From Coprinopsis marcescibilis (lineage: Eukaryota > Basidiomycota > Agaricomycetes > Agaricales > Psathyrellaceae), in assembly GCA_004369085.1 (NCBI GenBank), contig ML210271.1, positions 1 through 37,638 on the forward strand: a stretch of 37,638 nt of DNA. The letters run 5' to 3'. A program made the translations under genes and the position numbers. The notes under the pieces are model-generated. The model worked only from the letters and a program-made list of their open reading frames with translations, was not told the DNA's origin and made no database searches. This document shows, piece by piece, positions 1-10,577 of this stretch; the first letter of the stretch is position 1, and the number at the start of each line of letters is the position of its first letter.

Positions 1-128
1 GGTATTACATAGCTACTTCTACATGTATATAAGCTAGCTATGTTCTGTGATAATTCGACATTGTTCACTGCCGATCTCTTAAGTTTCTCAACAGGCCCCC
101 CGCCAAGTTTTAGTTTTACCCACTCTTG

Positions 129-2938
129 TCAAGTTTGCTTCTCTCCTTTCCCAACGAAACGCTGGGAGCGACGACGCGGGAGGGTGGGTTCCTTCTTCCC
201 CTTCTTTTTGCTTTCGTCGTCCGAGTTCGATTTCGACTTCCCATTCAAACTGCGCTGCGACCGACGAGGCTTGACAACGGGTTTGTCGACAGGTTTCTCA
301 TCTCCCGAGCTCGCCTTCACCTTGGACATTGAAGCTTTGGTGACCAAGGTGCGCTGCGAGCGCCGAAGTTTGAGAACAGCCGCCTCTTCGGGAAGAGGTT
401 GATCGGCCACGTTATCTTGGGCCTTTGACGACGAAGCTTTGGGAAGCAGTTTGCGCTGGGATCGACGCTTCTTGACGACAGGCTGCACGTCCTCGAGAGG
501 ATCTTCCGAGGCCCGCTTGTTGTTGCGAGATGATCCGGGAGGTTGAATAAACGGGGAGGGGGAGGCTCGCATTGATGAGGTGTGGGCGGATGCAGATTTG
601 TGAATGGGTGCGATGGTGGGGAACGGTGGCACTGGAGACCTCGAGTATTGGTGGGGAGATCCTGGAGCAGGCGTGGGCTCAGCAGCCTGAGGAGCAGCGG
701 ACGGATTTGCCGCTTCCTCCGCCTCCGCCTTCTCCACTTCGGCAATAGCAGTCTTGAATAGGTGAAGGATCTCCGCATTGAGTTTGGGCCACTGGGCTCT
801 CAGGTCGTCGATGTGCATTGCCGTTGGCTTTGCCAAGATTATCTTTCCCTTCTCTACGACGATGTATTGGATGATGGCGTGGAATCCTTCAAGCAACTTC
901 CGGCATGGCTCGCCCCAGTATTCCGGTATGTGTTTTTCAGTGAAACTTCTAACGTAGTCGCAGCGAACGAATTCATACTTGGATGTGCGAGAGACGTCCC
1001 CTTCGATGTTGTCCCAATTCAACATTGGCTTGGGCAATTCGTCGAGTTGTAAGCCTTTGCGCTTGCACTTGAATAGCAGGTAGCAAAGGACATAGAAAAA
1101 CGACTCGACGTCATCGTAGAAATCCTGTGACATCGGGGATTTCTCGTCGAAGCTGGTAAGGACACTGATTGATTGAAATAAACGTGTTCCCTGGGTGTGA
1201 ATTAGCTTTACCAACAATGCTTGAAAAATAATGAAGCTTTACAGTCCGGAAATCGGCCGCATTGTCCCGTTTAGCAAGGTCCACGAATATAGACATATCC
1301 ATATCGATCAAGACGCCACGCCAACCTGGTTCGGCATCCATCCGACCGAGAAGGATGTTGTTCTTACTGATGTCACGGTGAAGCACCCCTGCCTTGAAGA
1401 GCTCTTTGTGTGCTAGAAAGATGTGGTGATTAGCGCACTGCCCGGAAGTAGATGACAGAAGGACAGACTTACCTGAAATGGCGTCGTGAAGGGCCCACAA
1501 AGCCTGCGAGGCTGACTGGAAATGTTCAATCTGTCGGCCATATCGCTCCAAAGTGATTCGGCATTTCGTGCGATCTGTGAGCCGTTCGCCTTCTTGAAGG
1601 TCCCTGAAGTCGCTAACTTTGCAAATGTCCTCCCAGGCAACCATCTGTGCGACGCCAACTACGCCTTTGGCTGCCTCAAGAAGATCAGGCTCGGATGATC
1701 GTCCTGTTGTTCTCCACGAGTCCTTCACGATATACTCCTCTCCGTTCGGACCAGTTACGTCCCAGGTGTTTGTCGCTCGTCCGATAAGGCTGCGTCGATG
1801 GAACGAGGGCCTGTCCCCAACAATATCATAGGTGATTTTGTCTCCTTTGGCGTCGACTGTGGTAATCTTGCCATGAACGTCTTTGGTTCCCTTGTAGACC
1901 TCCCAAGAGATGCTATTGTCGAAGCCAACCAGTCTGGGATCGTCGGACGTGAGGCCCAGAATAAGTTTCACGAAACGCACAGGCTGGCGATGGAAGTTGA
2001 AGGGGTCTGAGTGTTTAGCGCCAGATCTGTCGTATTGCAAGAGGCGAACTTGTTTTTCGCTGACTACGATTGATCGAACAAAGTTGCGATTAGGTTGGTA
2101 GTTGTAAATTTGCCTGGAAAAATACATATTGTTAATATCCATCGCATAGTCGCTGTCAGGGAGAAACATACCTAGCGTATACACCGACCTGCTCGATATG
2201 CGGGGAGCCCATAGCACTATCCAACTTCCCTTCCCAGGAAGCGAGCGAAGAACCATAGGTGGGGCCGTCTTTATCCTCCCTTTTCTCGACAAATGATGGT
2301 CCAAAACCCATGATAGCGAAGTCTGGAGAACTGGATTGTGTGTTCGGTACATCCTCACGGTGGGCCAATCGCGTTTTAGCGCACAGCTTGGCCACAACAC
2401 TGTTCTCGCTGTCATCGACCGGGCGTTTGAACCACTGCAGGATGTCTTTGAAGATATTGAGAAGGGGTTTATAGATTTCAGCTTCGGTCTTGGCCTTCTT
2501 AGCGAGTTCGGTCCATTTCTTCCCTCTCAGGTTATACAGCTTGGACTGGGAAAGGTACTTGGAAATATCTTTGTCTGAGGCAACACCCTCAAACAAGGCT
2601 TTTCCAAAGTCCCTGTGCGATGCAATAATTCGGCCTTCGAGCTCAGTGTCGACGAGCTTTCGTTGGGTGTCGACAGGCTTCGTTCCGTTTGCTGCCATGG
2701 CAGTGCTGCTTGAGCTGTGGGGTGTGTTTTCTGTCACGGCAAAGGCACCTGATTGTGCTTTCTCGATTGCGATGGCGGTTGAGGGGTGCCGTGGACTATC
2801 GGTGACTTGTCGATCTGGTGTCCTCGTATTCGAGGGTGCGGATTCGATGCTGGGGTCTTCTGGAACAGGGTGGGGGCTGTTGAACGATGAGTACTTTGTG
2901 TTCTGAGAAGTGGCAGAACTGGTAGTTGGGTTAGCCAT
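129..2938 (-). CDS. FunK1-type fungal protein kinase, copy A
   Basis: Four exons on the minus strand: 2938-2172, 2113-1473, 1412-1243 and 1190-129, giving 879 aa. Introns are 58, 60 and 52 nt with GT-AG ends. The catalytic loop HRDISKNNILLG sits just after intron 2 and is followed by VLIDMDMS, which occupies the place of the usual DFG segment. Together with RTGTR and YWGEPC further on, this is the layout of the basidiomycete FunK1 family. Residues 1-120 are Ser/Thr/Pro-rich and probably disordered. After the kinase domain comes an Ala/Pro linker, then a tail with four spaced copies of RRSQR in a Lys-rich context, suggesting nuclear localisation or nucleic-acid contact (inference). The substrate is unknown. 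Exon lengths equal those of copy B, so I see no disabling change. Confidence 0.85.
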
Positions 2939-3561
2939 TGTTGCGACAGAGACGAACTAACGAACCAACCTCGAACCCTATGCCTTAATACTATGTGATT
3001 CGTTACTTGTGCCGACAAATACCGCGTGGATTCTTGGAGAGGACAATGCAAGATGTGGTTTGAAGTCAAGCCTGGATCACGGAATCTATAGCAGGCGCGT
3101 CCAATTGTACTGTTGGCGACTTTGATCCTGTGATCAATTTCCCCGTTTAGACATTATCCCCTCTTCAAATGCCTTTTAGATATCGTCGCAGTACCAACAG
3201 CAGTACAACTTACAAGTAGCCATTCAGAGCAGTATGCTGGCGAAGTGCATCAGCTCGGACCGTCTCATTCATTCTATTACAGACTGGTAACACATTGCCT
3301 TGCTTGAGTGGCTCATTTGCGTAACTAGGGCTTGTCGTTGCTACTTTCCAATGACTCGGCATTGACAATGCTGCAGCTTCGTGTCTTGGTTCGGCTAACG
3401 CTTTCTGTCGGAGGAATATCGGCGCTTTCGGACTCCTGATTCCTGAGGGACCCTGCACGCGAGGACAAGGACCATCTGGACAGCAGCTTAGGTTGGACCC
3501 ATCACCCCGATCCTTGGCGCCCAATTGTAATAGCTTGGGCCTGCTCGATCTGCCCAGTCTA
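2939..3561 (-). promoter_or_regulatory. Upstream region of kinase copy A, duplicated in copy B
   Basis: This 623-bp stretch upstream of the ATG at 2938 is closely matched by 26106-26729 upstream of copy B, so the two kinases were duplicated with their promoters. Open frames inside it are not kept between the copies and I do not consider it coding. I cannot point to a specific TATA box or factor site with confidence. Confidence 0.5.
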
Positions 3562-3723
3562 CAATCAACCAATCCTCAGCGGTCAGCCCTAGTATCCGAT
3601 GCAATCAACTATCCAAGGCGCCTTGGCCTGACCCATAGACATTAAACAGATTGATTATACAGACAGTATGGAGGATTCTGTCGGTGTGCTACGGTGATCC
3701 CGATGGCCCCCATCCTCGGACTG

Positions 3724-4006
3724 TCACCCACGAGCTTGATTATCGGCCTCTTTGGCATTTTGAACGATAACAGGTCCGGTCATCAAAGCCGAAACCGACA
3801 GTGAAACCGCACACGCCGTCAACACCGTACTTCTTGACGATGATTGCACTCCTATCAGCAGAGAGATGACGACGAAAGCGTTGAGTGGGATGCGGAAGAA
3901 GGGCGACAACTGGGAAAACTTGTGTCAGTTCAGTTATTTCCCGATACTACGATTAATTTCATACCGTTGCGCGATGTTCGTTTGAGATCAATGTGCCTCT
4001 CAGCAT
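3724..4006 (-). CDS. Small membrane protein, 75 aa, hypothetical
   Basis: Two exons on the minus strand: 4006-3965 (14 codons) and 3909-3724 (62 codons including stop), joined across a 55-nt intron with GTATGA donor and CCCAG acceptor in phase 0. The predicted protein starts MLRGTLISNEHRAT and contains two hydrophobic stretches, around residues 20-34 (NAFVVISLLIGV) and 40-58 (STVLTACAVSLSVSALM), separated by a Ser/Arg turn. It could be a two-helix hairpin of an organelle or ER membrane. I do not recognise the family. Support is the clean intron that joins an ATG exon to a hydrophobic frame. It lies just outside the left repeat arm and has no counterpart beside the right arm. Confidence 0.5.
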
Positions 4007-4461
4007 TCCTTGAACAGGGTAGTACATCCCAACGCATATACTTCGAACAAACAAAACACACTCTCTCATACCCAACGCCAACCCACTGAGCGCACACGCC
4101 AAGCTGCTCAGTTTGGCGTGGACTGTGACAGACGACAGGAGAGGAGATCAAGGAATATAAATTCCGCGATGCGCAGGTACTCTGACCCAAACAAACACCT
4201 TTTACGTAGCCATATGATTCGTGTTGTGCTGTATAATAGCGGCGTTGGCCAGGGACTGCCTCGGAGGCAGGCACTGGACCAAGTACAATTTTTTTAACTC
4301 GATCTTGCCAGCGGGAGGCGTTCGAACTCCGGGGCTCCGTTCAACACGGAGCTCGAAAGGATAGGGGCCTTGCATTTAATCTACCTGTCGTATGTAGCTT
4401 CCGCTGAGATCTGATTATCGATTGTCTCTGCACACACACAACACCTTTCATCTTTCCCACC
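4007..4461. other. Intergenic region between divergent genes
   Basis: This is the 455-bp space between the ATG of the small minus-strand gene and that of the plus-strand BTB gene. It holds an AT-rich TATAAA-like stretch near 4154 and short AC-rich runs close to 4430. It presumably carries both promoters. No RNA gene is supported here. Confidence 0.4.
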
Positions 4462-5636
4462 ATGTCTGACGCTCCTGGCCTCACCACATCCATGAATTCC
4501 CCAATCAAATGCAACACCTCCTTCTACTGGGAACCTATCTTCTTCAAGGTGCTCCCCAACACAGTCTTGTTTAGGCTCTACTCCCAAATAACAAAGCACC
4601 CATTCACACAAAGGTCGGAGATGAGCTGTTCTGCGTCCCCAGAAACGAGTTTACACGCTCATCCGAGGTCTTTGCCGACATGTTCACGCTGCCCTCTGTG
4701 GGCATCATCGAGGGCCAAGATAGGGAACACCCAATGCTCCTCGAGGGATACAAGAAATCCGACTTTGAAGCTTTGCTAAGAATTTTGTACCCCCCGTATG
4801 CCATCGATTTCTTATCTATCTCGCCAGGCGTACTCAATGGGTCGTAGGCATGAGTCGATAGTCAGTCCCGCATTCACCCTCGAGATGGACAAAGAAGCGT
4901 GGATCGGCGTCTTGAGGCTATCATCGATTTGGAATATGAAAACGGTTTGTCCCTCTGTACGGCGGGCTACATGCAGCTGATCGACTCACGATCCGGATTC
5001 GTTGTTTAGATCCGGGACTATGCGATTGAGAGATTGACCAAAGAAGTCAATGCCCTTACTCCAGCCGCGAAGATTGTCCTGGCTCGGACGCACAAAGTGA
5101 AGAGGTGGTTTGACCAAGGATTCCAAGAATTGATTAGCGGAAAGCCCCCGCCTCTTGAAGAACTCTCCGAGAGCCTAGGGCTAACCTCAGCAGCACAGGT
5201 CTTAACTATCAGGGACCACAACAGGTACGGCCCCCCCTGTCCAGTGAGCGGAGTCTTGTTTTGCATCGACTCCGTGAAATGTGGCTATTGCAAGACCAAC
5301 AAGCCGTATCTTCCAGATGGAAGACGGTGCACTAGCTGTCATTCCCATCTCGGCCCAGATTCAATGCTCTACGCGACAGTCGCAGGGGAAGAGACGTGGT
5401 ATAGTCCAAACGACCGCAAGATCCTTTACACGGACGTTAGATGTGGATCCTGCCACAAAAACCCATTTACCGATCTAACCTTCCAGTGCCCCAATTGCCA
5501 TGACGTATCGGAAGGAGGTGTCGACCATACCATGCGAATGACGTCTGTGGACGGTAAACAATTTCAACCAACTGTGAAATCTATGATTGATGTATACTTC
5601 GGCGAGGAGATGAAAGAATATCAACTTTTAGAGTAG
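4462..5636 (+). CDS. BTB/POZ domain protein with C-terminal zinc ribbons, copy A
   Basis: Four exons: 4462-4548, 4614-4795, 4848-4944 and 5010-5636, giving 330 aa. Introns are 65, 52 and 65 nt. Intron positions and phases match the paralogue at 35602-36818, which fixes the acceptor at 4847 among several options. Residues 20-122 form a BTB fold: FYWEPIFFK, then DELFCVPRNEF, a Phe-Ala-Asp-Met-Phe segment, and HPMLLEGY. A helical middle follows. The C-terminal part has four CxxC-type knuckles (CGYC, CTSC, CGSC, CPNC) that would bind two zinc ions, and the protein ends in YFGEEMKEYQLLE. BTB domains usually dimerise or recruit Cullin-3. Whether this one does is not visible in the sequence. Confidence 0.85.
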
Positions 5637-5916
5637 GAGCAGTACACACCTTTACCATTCGTCACGTACCAGTGTTGGGTACAATCCAACCGTTGCTGAG
5701 AATACGAATAAGTACATATGCAAAATCTACAGATGCGTGCAAAAATAATTGGTGATTCGTGGAGTGGTGAGTGAGCATGAACAGCGTGAATATGAGCGGA
5801 ACACTGTCGTAATTAGCTAGCATAAAGTATTATTGTTCGTCATACTTTTAATCATAATAATGTCGAGTTTGAAGGCCCAATGATACATCCGTGAAGTGAG
5901 CGGACGAGAAAGGCGT

Positions 5917-6934
5917 TTAGAGGTCGATGAAAGTCTTGACCTTGCCGAGCCACTTGACATACTCCTTCTGCTCTTTGAACTCGGCGTACTCGGGAACGAA
6001 GAGGGCAACGGTCTCGTTGATGCCACGCTCCTGCAGGAACTTCTCGACCTCTTCTTGAAGACCGATGTCCAGGGTGTCGAACTGAAGCAGGAGGACGTCT
6101 ATCAGCGAATTCGATCATAGTTAATAATATGCGAGAAACTCACCTGAGGCCCAATGTACATGCCCCGTCGTTTCCAGTCAGCCTCGGCGGTGAGGTCGGT
6201 GCCAACCTTAGCATCATCATAGAAAGAAACGTTCTCAACCAAGAAGTGGCCTTCTTGCACCACCATGTCAACGTTCAAGGCACCAGGACCATTGTTCTAT
6301 AATGATTGTGGCCATGTAAGTGACACGCAAATGGTATCGTGACGAGACTATACACACCTTGGTGATGGTGAGCGAAGCGCGGATGGGGTAGGACGTGGCG
6401 CTGTCATCAGCATCTTCCCCCTCAATTTCAGCAGAGGCTTCCAAATCCTCAGCGTCGCTCTGGATATCAGCAATGGAGAAGATGAGTCGGAGGTTCTCGT
6501 CTCCGAATTTGCGGACAAGGGCGACTTCGTCTTGGCCCCGGGTGTCCTCAATCTAGAAGGTTCCACGCGTCAGCAGCTGAAATAATTCTGTGCTACTGGG
6601 ACTTACCGACCAGACGCCCTGCTGGGTGAAAGCAGTGACGAAATCCGGTGTCCCAGGTCCAGCGCTCTCCTCGGTCTCGTACTTGAGCTCCTCTGCAAGT
6701 TTTTGCGACAAAGCAAGGTCAGCTGCACCACTAGGTTAGTATTCCGCAAGAAAGGCCATAGTAAACCATGATCTCACTGGAACCACTGCCGAACTTGGCG
6801 CTCGATACGGAGAATGCTCTGCTGAGCTGAGCCGCAAAGATAGGTCTGGGAATGGCATATCTTGTGGCGGCAGGTGCAAATCGAGTGCGGGCAGACACAC
6901 GGACGACCTGGCGGAGAGCACGGATGGCAGACAT
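5917..6934 (-). CDS. MAM33: Mitochondrial p32/MAM33-family acidic matrix protein
   Basis: Five exons on the minus strand: 6934-6778, 6722-6607, 6552-6358, 6296-6144 and 6081-5917, coding for 261 aa, the usual length of fungal MAM33. Introns are 54-62 nt. The first 45 residues are Arg/Ala/Ser-rich with no acidic residue before KFGSG, a typical matrix-targeting peptide. The mature part shows family landmarks: LAEELKYE near its start, a very acidic middle (DIQSDAEDLEASAEIEGEDADD), NVSFYDDA, and a C-terminus of YVKWLGKVKTFIDL. In yeast and mammals this homotrimer sits in the mitochondrial matrix and supports ribosome assembly and respiratory function. The second exon acceptor (GTGCAG, ending at 6723) was chosen over a nearby CTAG because only it keeps the frame. 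Confidence 0.92.
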
Positions 6935-7160
6935 GGCGGTGGGTGATAGTAAGGTTGAAGGTAGTGAGATGAGTGTGAGGTTGAAACCAGACCAAAACTT
7001 TTTCCGCTGGCTGCGACGTCACGCGTTGAGCTTGGTGTTGTTTGTCTAGGCCTTTAAGGAAAATGATCGGCGGAAGCAATTGTAGCCTTTGGCCTGTTTG
7101 TGCGCATGCCAAGCCATTCGACTCGCAATCAAACCACCATCGGCATCTTCGACACTCTAC

Positions 7161-8495
7161 ATGGTTCACAAGAAAAACCTACCACATCTTCCTGAAGAAC
7201 TCCTACGGGAAATCGTATGCAATTTTAAAGGCCAATCACATCATCCTCCCAAGGAAACGGTTGATCGCCTTAGAACCCTCAGCCTCGTCTCACCAGGATT
7301 CCGTCGCATCTGTCAAGAACACTTGTTCTCGCGGCTGGAGCTCGGACCAATCTCGCTGAAGTCCGATGGAGGCCATGAGAGACTCCCCGGCTCCAAACTC
7401 TTATCCCTATTCAATGGATCGCCCATGCTCGTAACCTTCGTGAAACACATAATAATCCACGATTCGCTCACCAGAGAAAGTTGGTTTGCTTCGCACGAGT
7501 ACACCTGGCTACTCTTTGACAACAATATTGCGGAAGCCTTGAAGCGAATTCAGCTGGAAAACATCACGTCGTTCGCATTCTACCGGGAGGGTACGAGCTA
7601 AATCCCCTTCCCGTCAAAGTTCTCGATGTTATAATGGACATCTGTGGCTCCCCGTCTCTAACATCTGTCACCTTCGACATGGCCACGGTCAAACTACTCG
7701 GCGTATGCAATGCCACAGTAACTTGCGTGAACATACGCGGCTATTGCGGAACCTTGAAGGTCGATCCTCATCCAACCCCTGTACATCGGCAACGTAGCTC
7801 CCAACTGAAGCTCAAAAGACTCTTCCTGGGCACCGAGAGCGCAGAAGTGCTGCGATTCTTTACAGGAACCCACAACAACATTGATATTACGGGGGTTGAA
7901 AACGCTTGAAATCGACCTACCGGCTCAGGTTGGTTACAATGACCCAGTTACGTTTTGCGATTTGATCTCGATATGTTCTCGCTCCCTGGAGCGGTTTGCA
8001 TTTTGGGACCCCTGGGATCAGAATCTGTACGTTCCTCTACGCCTTTCTTCGCCGCTGGGAACATATTTGCTTAATAACCCTGAAATAGTGACCGAGGAAT
8101 GATATTCGACACGTCAAGCATGAATTCTCTCCAAAAATTATCATACGGGTATGCTCGCTGATAACGGGCTCGTGGATGTTGTCGAACTCCTCCGATCCCT
8201 TAGCAATCCGCATGTCCTTAACACCTTCCATCTATCATCGTTCTACCCACCGCTGAGCCACGTCGTCGTGCCTAATTTATGGAACGAACTAGACTTAGTT
8301 CTGGCGGACCCTGTGCGTTTCCCAAATCTCCGCAGCGAGCGGGTAGAGGTCCGTTACGATCTCTGGAGGGTGTCCGACATGGATCTCGACCAGGAAATCA
8401 GGCGTGTGATTGCGGAGGAGGTCAAGCCGAACTTAAAACGCCTGCAGGCTGCTGGTATACTAACTGTGGAGGGTGGAGAAGGTGAGAAAGCTTAA
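7161..8495 (+). pseudogene. F-box protein gene with two frameshifts, diverged member of the array
   Basis: The protein starts MVHKKNLPHLPEELLREI, an F-box opening like those of the genes at 10710-16220. Similarity to them continues throughout: SLVSPGF and LFSRLELGP early, then LPVKVLDVIMDICGSPSL, and a C-terminal LKRLQAAGILTVE. Two introns are at 8027-8088 and 8149-8203, the first at the same place as in the paralogues. The frame breaks twice: near 7590, where one base is missing in a G run and a TAA follows at 7599; and near 7877, where one G is extra in GGGGG. The shifts compensate, and the frame between them still resembles the family. So this is a recent pseudogene or two assembly indels. 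Like the paralogues it shows a GGTGAG donor near its end (8482), so the true last exon may lie further on. Confidence 0.65.
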
Positions 8496-8803
8496 TATAT
8501 CGCAGAATTGAGTCTGACAACGAGGCTTCCGTTTCTATGACACTAGAGGCCGAGACCTCGAGTGTATTTCCCTGTGCAGCAGCAATTGTACGTGTCGCCG
8601 AGTGGAATACTAAGTGGATGACATTCCATATCGATTTAGAAACCATAATTATTTTCTAAACCTAAATGTCCATCATACGGAGTTCGAATTTTAAGCCTTG
8701 CCCCAAATCCTAGTTCCATGTCCCAATCTAGGATTTAGGTTTTCTAGATACATCAAATCATTGCCGGTGCGACCTCCCCCTTGTACCTTTCATCCCTCCC
8801 ATA
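8496..8803 (+). other. Intergenic, may hold the last exon of the damaged F-box gene
   Basis: No independent gene is seen. Acceptor-like CTAG (about 8543-8546) and TGTGCAG (ending 8579) could close an intron opened at 8482, leading to a frame that stays open to TAA near 8657. This is analogous to the third exons of the three intact F-box genes, but the choice between the acceptors cannot be made from the sequence. Confidence 0.3.
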
Positions 8804-9469
8804 ATGAGGCGATGCTGTGGTGATAGAAACCTACAAAAACATGCCTCGGATGTTTATAGCTCACAACAGAAGGGTTTTGAAGAAGAACCTCAAGTGCACG
8901 CACAAGTCACATCACTACCCCCTCCATCTACTTTCTCTCCCGACATACCTGACGCTCAGGACGGTTTGGATAGCGACATAGAGCTTCAAGAAGCCACATC
9001 CTACAACGGCGTGCGATACGGAGTCAGAATCAACCCCACGTCTACATCCCCGCCTGTTAGCCAACTAGTCCCAGAGCCCACAACAACCACTGCAAACTCC
9101 AACTCACTCTTCTTCGGTGCACAACTGCTGTCGGGCTTTGCCGCCGCGGCAGTGCTCGACGAACAGCCGGCCGACAGTTATGTCGAAGTCAACTGGCCCG
9201 TCGCCGCTGACTGGGTAGACACAACGCCCGAGGTCCAGAGCGCCACTTCCATCACGCCCTACAAGCTCACATACGCCCCCCCCCCCCCCCCCCCCCCCCG
9301 CCCCTTCATCTACAGCTACACGCTTCAGATTCTCAACACAAAGAGGCACCGGTTCCACTTCCGGGATGAGGAGGGCGACGTGTACATGATCGAGGCGGGA
9401 GGCCACTGGGTGTGGTTCAATTCTGGTAAACCAACCATCAAAGCTATCAGTGCTCATAGAGTACTGTAA
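8804..9469 (+). CDS. Hypothetical protein with poly-proline tract
   Basis: This is one uninterrupted exon of 221 codons from ATG 8804 to TAA at 9467-9469. I do not recognise the family. Residues 1-150 are low-complexity and rich in Ser, Thr, Pro and Ala. Eight prolines at about 158-165 are encoded entirely by CCC codons. The last 55 residues form a compact, probably folded module: YSYTLQILNTKRHRFHFRD, then VYMIEAGGHWVWFNSGK. A second, truncated copy of this module lies on the minus strand at 22050-22286, so the C-terminal part behaves as a domain that exists more than once in this genome. The N-terminal ATG was chosen only because it is the first in frame. Confidence 0.55.
   Translation: MRRCCGDRNLQKHASDVYSSQQKGFEEEPQVHAQVTSLPPPSTFSPDIPDAQDGLDSDIELQEATSYNGVRYGVRINPTSTSPPVSQLVPEPTTTTANSNSLFFGAQLLSGFAAAAVLDEQPADSYVEVNWPVAADWVDTTPEVQSATSITPYKLTYAPPPPPPPRPFIYSYTLQILNTKRHRFHFRDEEGDVYMIEAGGHWVWFNSGKPTIKAISAHRVL
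9276..9299 (+). repeat. 24-nt uninterrupted poly-C tract inside a coding region
   Basis: Twenty-four consecutive cytosines encode eight prolines of the hypothetical protein starting at 8804. Such a run is prone to replication slippage and sequencing error. A change that is not a multiple of three would shift the downstream C-terminal domain out of frame. The frame shown here is open. Confidence 0.95.
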
Positions 9470-9850
9470 CAGGAGTAGAGGGTCATCTTGGATTGGGTAC
9501 ACATGCGTAGTTCGCTTTCTTTACTCAAGTAATTGGTGTGGGCTCAGATTCAAACATACTGAGGACATGCTATAAGCGTCACTTGTACGTATATCAGAAG
9601 TGTTGTGATCTGACAACCAGTATTCATCGTAGTACCAGCATAATCTATATCATCATCACGAGCGTCCGATACGTCCGGGCCATTGGATCCGCTAACGCCC
9701 ACAACCTCCCTGGGCGCTGTTGGTTGTAGTAGGAAGCACACAAGAAGCTCATCAGGGGCAGTGACTCTCTGGACCAGTGACATCCAAACGAAGCCCGACT
9801 TCCCACATGCCGTCTCCCGATCCCTTCACCCTTGGACAGTATCTTCAACG

Positions 9851-10415
9851 ATGCTTGCCATCTCGCTAGCGAAAGCTCGAATATTCTCGCTTGTTGCTTT
9901 CTACATCCTAATACTCATGGCGACAATGGGACTAGCCTACCAAGTGAGTACTATCTGTTAGCGGCTTGACCACTCGTTAACCCTATATTTCGCGGGACTC
10001 AGGACCCCAAATTCAGCGCTGAAGACATAGAAAGGATCCAAGCCAGTTTACGGGAAAGCTATGATCTGCTCGTACGTGCACGACCATGCCCCAGGCATAG
10101 TCAAGCACCTATTTAAGTCCAAGTGACTTACCACGAATCCCATAGGTTCTCTGGCAAGATGACTTTGTCCCCTGGACGCCATTCAAGGAGGCCCCCGAAA
10201 GAAGTCACCGTCGCAGTCGGCCGCCCACATTCCACTCAAATCACCGCTCACAGAGAGAGTCAGAAGAACTTGCAGAGGCTCAAGTCCACCTCCAACATGT
10301 TGGACGTCCGCCGAGAGCCACTGGATCCGACTCGCTCAGGAGAGTCGCTGCTCGAGAGATTTTGAACAACATTATCGCACGGCGGCTAGGCGTGAATCCA
10401 GACATTGAGGACTAG
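9851..10415 (+). CDS. Small single-pass membrane protein, 143 aa, hypothetical
   Basis: Three phase-0 exons: 9851-9943, 10003-10071 and 10146-10415, with introns of 59 and 74 nt (GTGAGT and GTACGT donors). Residues 7-29 make a strong hydrophobic helix (ARIFSLVAFYILILMATMGL) after a short N-terminus, suggesting a signal anchor. A small region rich in acidic and basic residues follows (EDIERIQASLRESYDLL), then WQDDFVPWTPF, a basic Arg/Ser/His-rich stretch and an end of ILNNIIARRLGVNPDIED. I do not recognise the family. Support is that all three exons join in frame through good splice sites and give a protein with distinct regions, while no single exon frame is convincing. Confidence 0.55.
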
Positions 10416-10577
10416 AAATCCGAAGGTTTGATACCGTAGAGGTCCAGCCTGTCAAGGTAGAGAGGGGTAGTGTTCTGAATAGAAGATGTGGGTTCAAGAT
10501 GATTCAACCCAATTCCTGACGTACTATAAGTGGTGCCCAGAGTGCTCCCATTTCATTTCAGAACCTAGAGAAGCCAG

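Larger units (their letters stand above)
94..3561. repeat. Left arm of a large inverted duplication
   Basis: The reverse complement of this block aligns with 26106-29562 over its whole length. It covers the FunK1 kinase gene and about 620 bp upstream of its ATG. The outer edge is the run GGCCCCCCGCCAAG at 94-107, past which the two copies lose all similarity. The inner edge is GCCCAGTCTA at 3552-3561, matching TAGACTGGGC at 26106-26115. The arms differ by scattered substitutions and small indels, with one concentrated divergent patch in intron 3 and the 5' half of exon 4 of the kinase. No transposon ends or target duplications are visible at the edges, so this looks like a segmental duplication. 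Confidence 0.9.

Noticed and set aside
3210..3572. 120-codon minus-strand open frame upstream of kinase copy A
   Set aside because: The inverted copy of the same DNA does not keep the frame open in the same way, and the composition is not protein-like. Treated as promoter sequence.
4298..4360. tRNA-like string with GTTCGAACTCC in a spacer
   Set aside because: The seven-base loop is present, but the five-base T-stem does not pair on either strand and no acceptor or anticodon stem can be drawn.
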